DNA of 5,522 nucleotides from CAZJYT01 sp964550325 (GTDB taxonomy: Bacteria > Patescibacteriota > Minisyncoccia > Minisyncoccales > CAZJYT01): positions 1-5,522 of the forward strand of contig CAZJYT010000051.1 in assembly GCA_964550325.1 (NCBI GenBank), given 5' to 3'. The notes under the pieces were generated by a model. That model was given only the letters and a program-made list of their open reading frames with translations, was not told the origin of the DNA and made no database searches. Positions 4,547 through 5,522 of this stretch are shown one piece after another. Numbering within the stretch: the first letter of the stretch is position 1; the number at the start of each line of letters is the position of its first letter. The position numbers were made by a program, and so were the translations under genes.

Positions 4547-5059
4547 ATGCGTATTGACCTTTATTCCATTCCAATCATTCTTACCTTTGCTTTTACCCTC
4601 GCTTTTATTTCTTTTTTCATCTATCACCAGAATGATTTTTACTATCAATCTGATGTAATTCATCCAACTATAAAGATTAAAGATGAAATAAAAGAGAAAA
4701 AACCGAAAGAAGAACCAACTAAAAAAACGAAAGAAGAACCAGAAAAGTTTTGTAAGGATTTTCAAAATCACTGGGCAAAAGAGATTTTTAGAGAGTGCAA
4801 AAAGAATAATCTCTCAACTCCAGAGTGTAGATTGCTTGTGAAAATCGCTTGGTGTGAGAGTAGATTAGATGAGAAAGCAATTAGAAGAAACATAGACGGA
4901 ACTGCTGATTATGGATTGTTCCAGTTAAACTCCTACTGGTGGCAAGGATGGAAGTATTACTCTCCAAAAGCAAATATTAAAAAAGCAATTGAGATTTACA
5001 AAAGCCAAGGGACTAAACCTTGGAAAAGGTCAAAAAGATGTTGGGCTAATAGGTCTTGA
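4547..5059 (+). CDS. Membrane-anchored lysozyme/transglycosylase-like muralytic protein (170 aa)
   Basis: Residues ~7-26 (SIPIILTFAFTLAFISFFIY) are a strong hydrophobic segment with no clear signal-peptidase site, so an uncleaved signal-anchor placing the rest outside the membrane is likely. A Lys/Glu/Pro linker with KEEP repeats spans ~44-68. Residues ~69-166 form a lysozyme-like domain: AWCESRLDEKA gives the probable catalytic Glu104, followed by N-x-DGTADYGLFQLNSYWW (115-131), the classic SLT/lysozyme core. Such enzymes cleave the MurNAc-GlcNAc bond of peptidoglycan. Five cysteines (69, 84, 94, 103, 165) may form disulfides outside the cell. At under 100 residues the domain is compact. It is probably the phage endolysin, perhaps of signal-anchor-release type; a virion- or conjugation-associated transglycosylase is the alternative. 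Its TGA stop lies in the next promoter's -35 box. Confidence 0.85.
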   Translation: MRIDLYSIPIILTFAFTLAFISFFIYHQNDFYYQSDVIHPTIKIKDEIKEKKPKEEPTKKTKEEPEKFCKDFQNHWAKEIFRECKKNNLSTPECRLLVKIAWCESRLDEKAIRRNIDGTADYGLFQLNSYWWQGWKYYSPKANIKKAIEIYKSQGTKPWKRSKRCWANRS

Positions 5060-5085
5060 CTTTTATTTTTAAAGAGTTATTTATA
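5056..5085 (+). promoter_or_regulatory. Promoter C, for the YopX-family gene
   Basis: TTGACT (5056-5061) contains the TGA stop of the lysozyme-like gene. After an 18-nt spacer comes TTTATA (5080-5085); the gene starts at 5099, 13 nt later. It is nearly identical to promoter A from AAGAGTTATTTATA through the ATGAAGGAAAT start. Confidence 0.78.
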
Positions 5086-5098
5086 AAGTAAAGAGAAT

Positions 5099-5467
5099 AT
5101 GAAGGAAATCAATTTACCAAAAAGAGAGATAAAGTTTAGGTGTTGGTTTGCTGGTAAAATGTGGCAAGTTATTAGAATTGATTTTTTATCAGGAAGGGTT
5201 TATTTAAGTGAAGATGGTCAAAATGAAGATACTTATTCCGACTTTACAAAGGAAGATTTTGTTCTCATGCAATATACAGGCTTAAAAGATAAAAATGGAA
5301 AAAAAATCTATGAAGGAGACATTCTTGAATATAAAAACACAGGAGCATGGGGAAGATTTGTTGTTAAATGGGACAAAAGAGGTTTTTGGGATTGTGGAAT
5401 AGATTACAAAAATAGTAAAATTATTGGCAATTTATTCGAAAATCCTGAATTATTAAGAGATAACTAA
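5099..5467 (+). CDS. YopX-family phage protein (122 aa)
   Basis: The sequence has the YopX family layout: an N-terminal IKFRCWFAGKMWQV like the family's KFRAWD...KM, DFVLMQYTGLKDKNGKKIYEGDILEY at ~59-84, and the terminal KIIGNLFENPELL (~107-119), which is the family's VIGNIYENPELL signature. Length is typical. YopX proteins are common in phages and prophages, named after the SPbeta gene; their biochemical role is not established. The ATG at 5099 is set by promoter C and gives the predicted short leader AAGAGAAT. It appears to be a single-gene transcription unit. It is the best single marker here for a phage or prophage origin. Confidence 0.9.
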   Translation: MKEINLPKREIKFRCWFAGKMWQVIRIDFLSGRVYLSEDGQNEDTYSDFTKEDFVLMQYTGLKDKNGKKIYEGDILEYKNTGAWGRFVVKWDKRGFWDCGIDYKNSKIIGNLFENPELLRDN

Positions 5468-5490
5468 AAATGTGATAGAAAACCATTTCC

Positions 5491-5512
5491 AAAAATAATC
5501 GAAATTTATACC
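5491..5512 (+). promoter_or_regulatory. Partial promoter-like copy at the right edge
   Basis: AAAAATAATC (5491-5500), then TTTATACC (5505-5512), repeats the spacer and -10 region of promoter B (4346-4368) with one base less between the blocks. No TTGAC-like -35 is visible at the matching place (ACCATT), so activity would need an activator, or it is only a remnant. Any gene it serves lies beyond the window. Confidence 0.4.
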
Positions 5513-5522
5513 AAAAACAACA

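Noticed and set aside
4496..4771. Minus-strand ORF of 91 aa rich in F and L
   Set aside because: Its hydrophobic composition is the mirror of the Lys/Glu linker of the lysozyme-like gene on the + strand.
39..5036. AAAGGTCAAAAA-like repeats at 39, 1625 and 5025
   Set aside because: Short and A-rich, one copy is inside coding sequence, and no consistent position relative to genes; probably chance.
1..5522. UGA recoded as glycine, as in some candidate phyla
   Set aside because: Several genes end in TGA at the expected family length, and readthrough meets other stops soon without conserved sequence.
1..5522. CRISPR arrays, tRNA or rRNA genes, insertion-sequence transposases
   Set aside because: No regularly spaced repeats, cloverleaf sequences, rRNA segments or transposase motifs were seen on either strand.

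Overview
The window is AT-rich, Lys/Asn/Ile-rich and very compact, and every convincing gene is on the + strand. It looks like a piece of a bacterial phage or prophage, or a related mobile element, probably from an uncultivated lineage. The bacterial call rests on sigma70-like TTGACA/TTGACT promoters and an intrinsic terminator. The phage call rests on a YopX-family gene, a membrane-anchored lysozyme-like gene next to a tiny one-helix membrane protein, and a possible replication-protein tail. A stand-alone LigD-type 3'-phosphoesterase fits an environmental or candidate-phylum host, but the taxon cannot be fixed from this sequence. TGA, TAA and TAG all act as stops, so the standard code (table 11) is assumed. 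Two runs of exactly 100 N (1859-1958 and 3178-3277) are scaffold joins of unknown true size, so reading frames that run through them are not real proteins.

Layout: (1) 1-662, a terminator-like hairpin, then two small overlapping genes with the same Cys zinc-binding pattern, closed by a strong terminator at 662-689. (2) 770-1551, a promoter, an LigD 3'-phosphoesterase with all recognisable catalytic residues plus an extra C-terminal domain, and a 9-bp palindrome. (3) 1564-1858, a promoter, a 10-codon leader ORF and the start of a helical protein cut by the first gap. (4) 1963-3032, a metallo-beta-lactamase-fold hydrolase overlapping by ATGA with a GroES-like small protein. (5) 3029-4172, a promoter whose -35 box contains the previous stop codon, the second gap, the C-terminal part of a replication-like protein and a helical protein of unknown role. 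(6) 4173-4377, a non-coding stretch with a long nested inverted repeat and four AGGTATA heptamers. (7) 4337-5059, a promoter, a 55-aa membrane protein and a lysozyme-like protein, a probable lysis pair. (8) 5056-5467, a promoter and a YopX-family gene. A partial copy of a promoter sits at the right edge.

The most unusual feature is a repeated promoter design. Five gene boundaries carry TTGACA/T, an 18- or 19-nt spacer and an AT-rich -10 box. In four of these a start codon follows only 8-13 nt after the -10 box, which predicts leaderless or nearly leaderless mRNAs. In three copies the similarity runs through the -10 box and into the first codons (MKEI/MKKI). The long hairpin with repeated heptamers just upstream of the putative lysis genes is the second signal that the genes do not explain.
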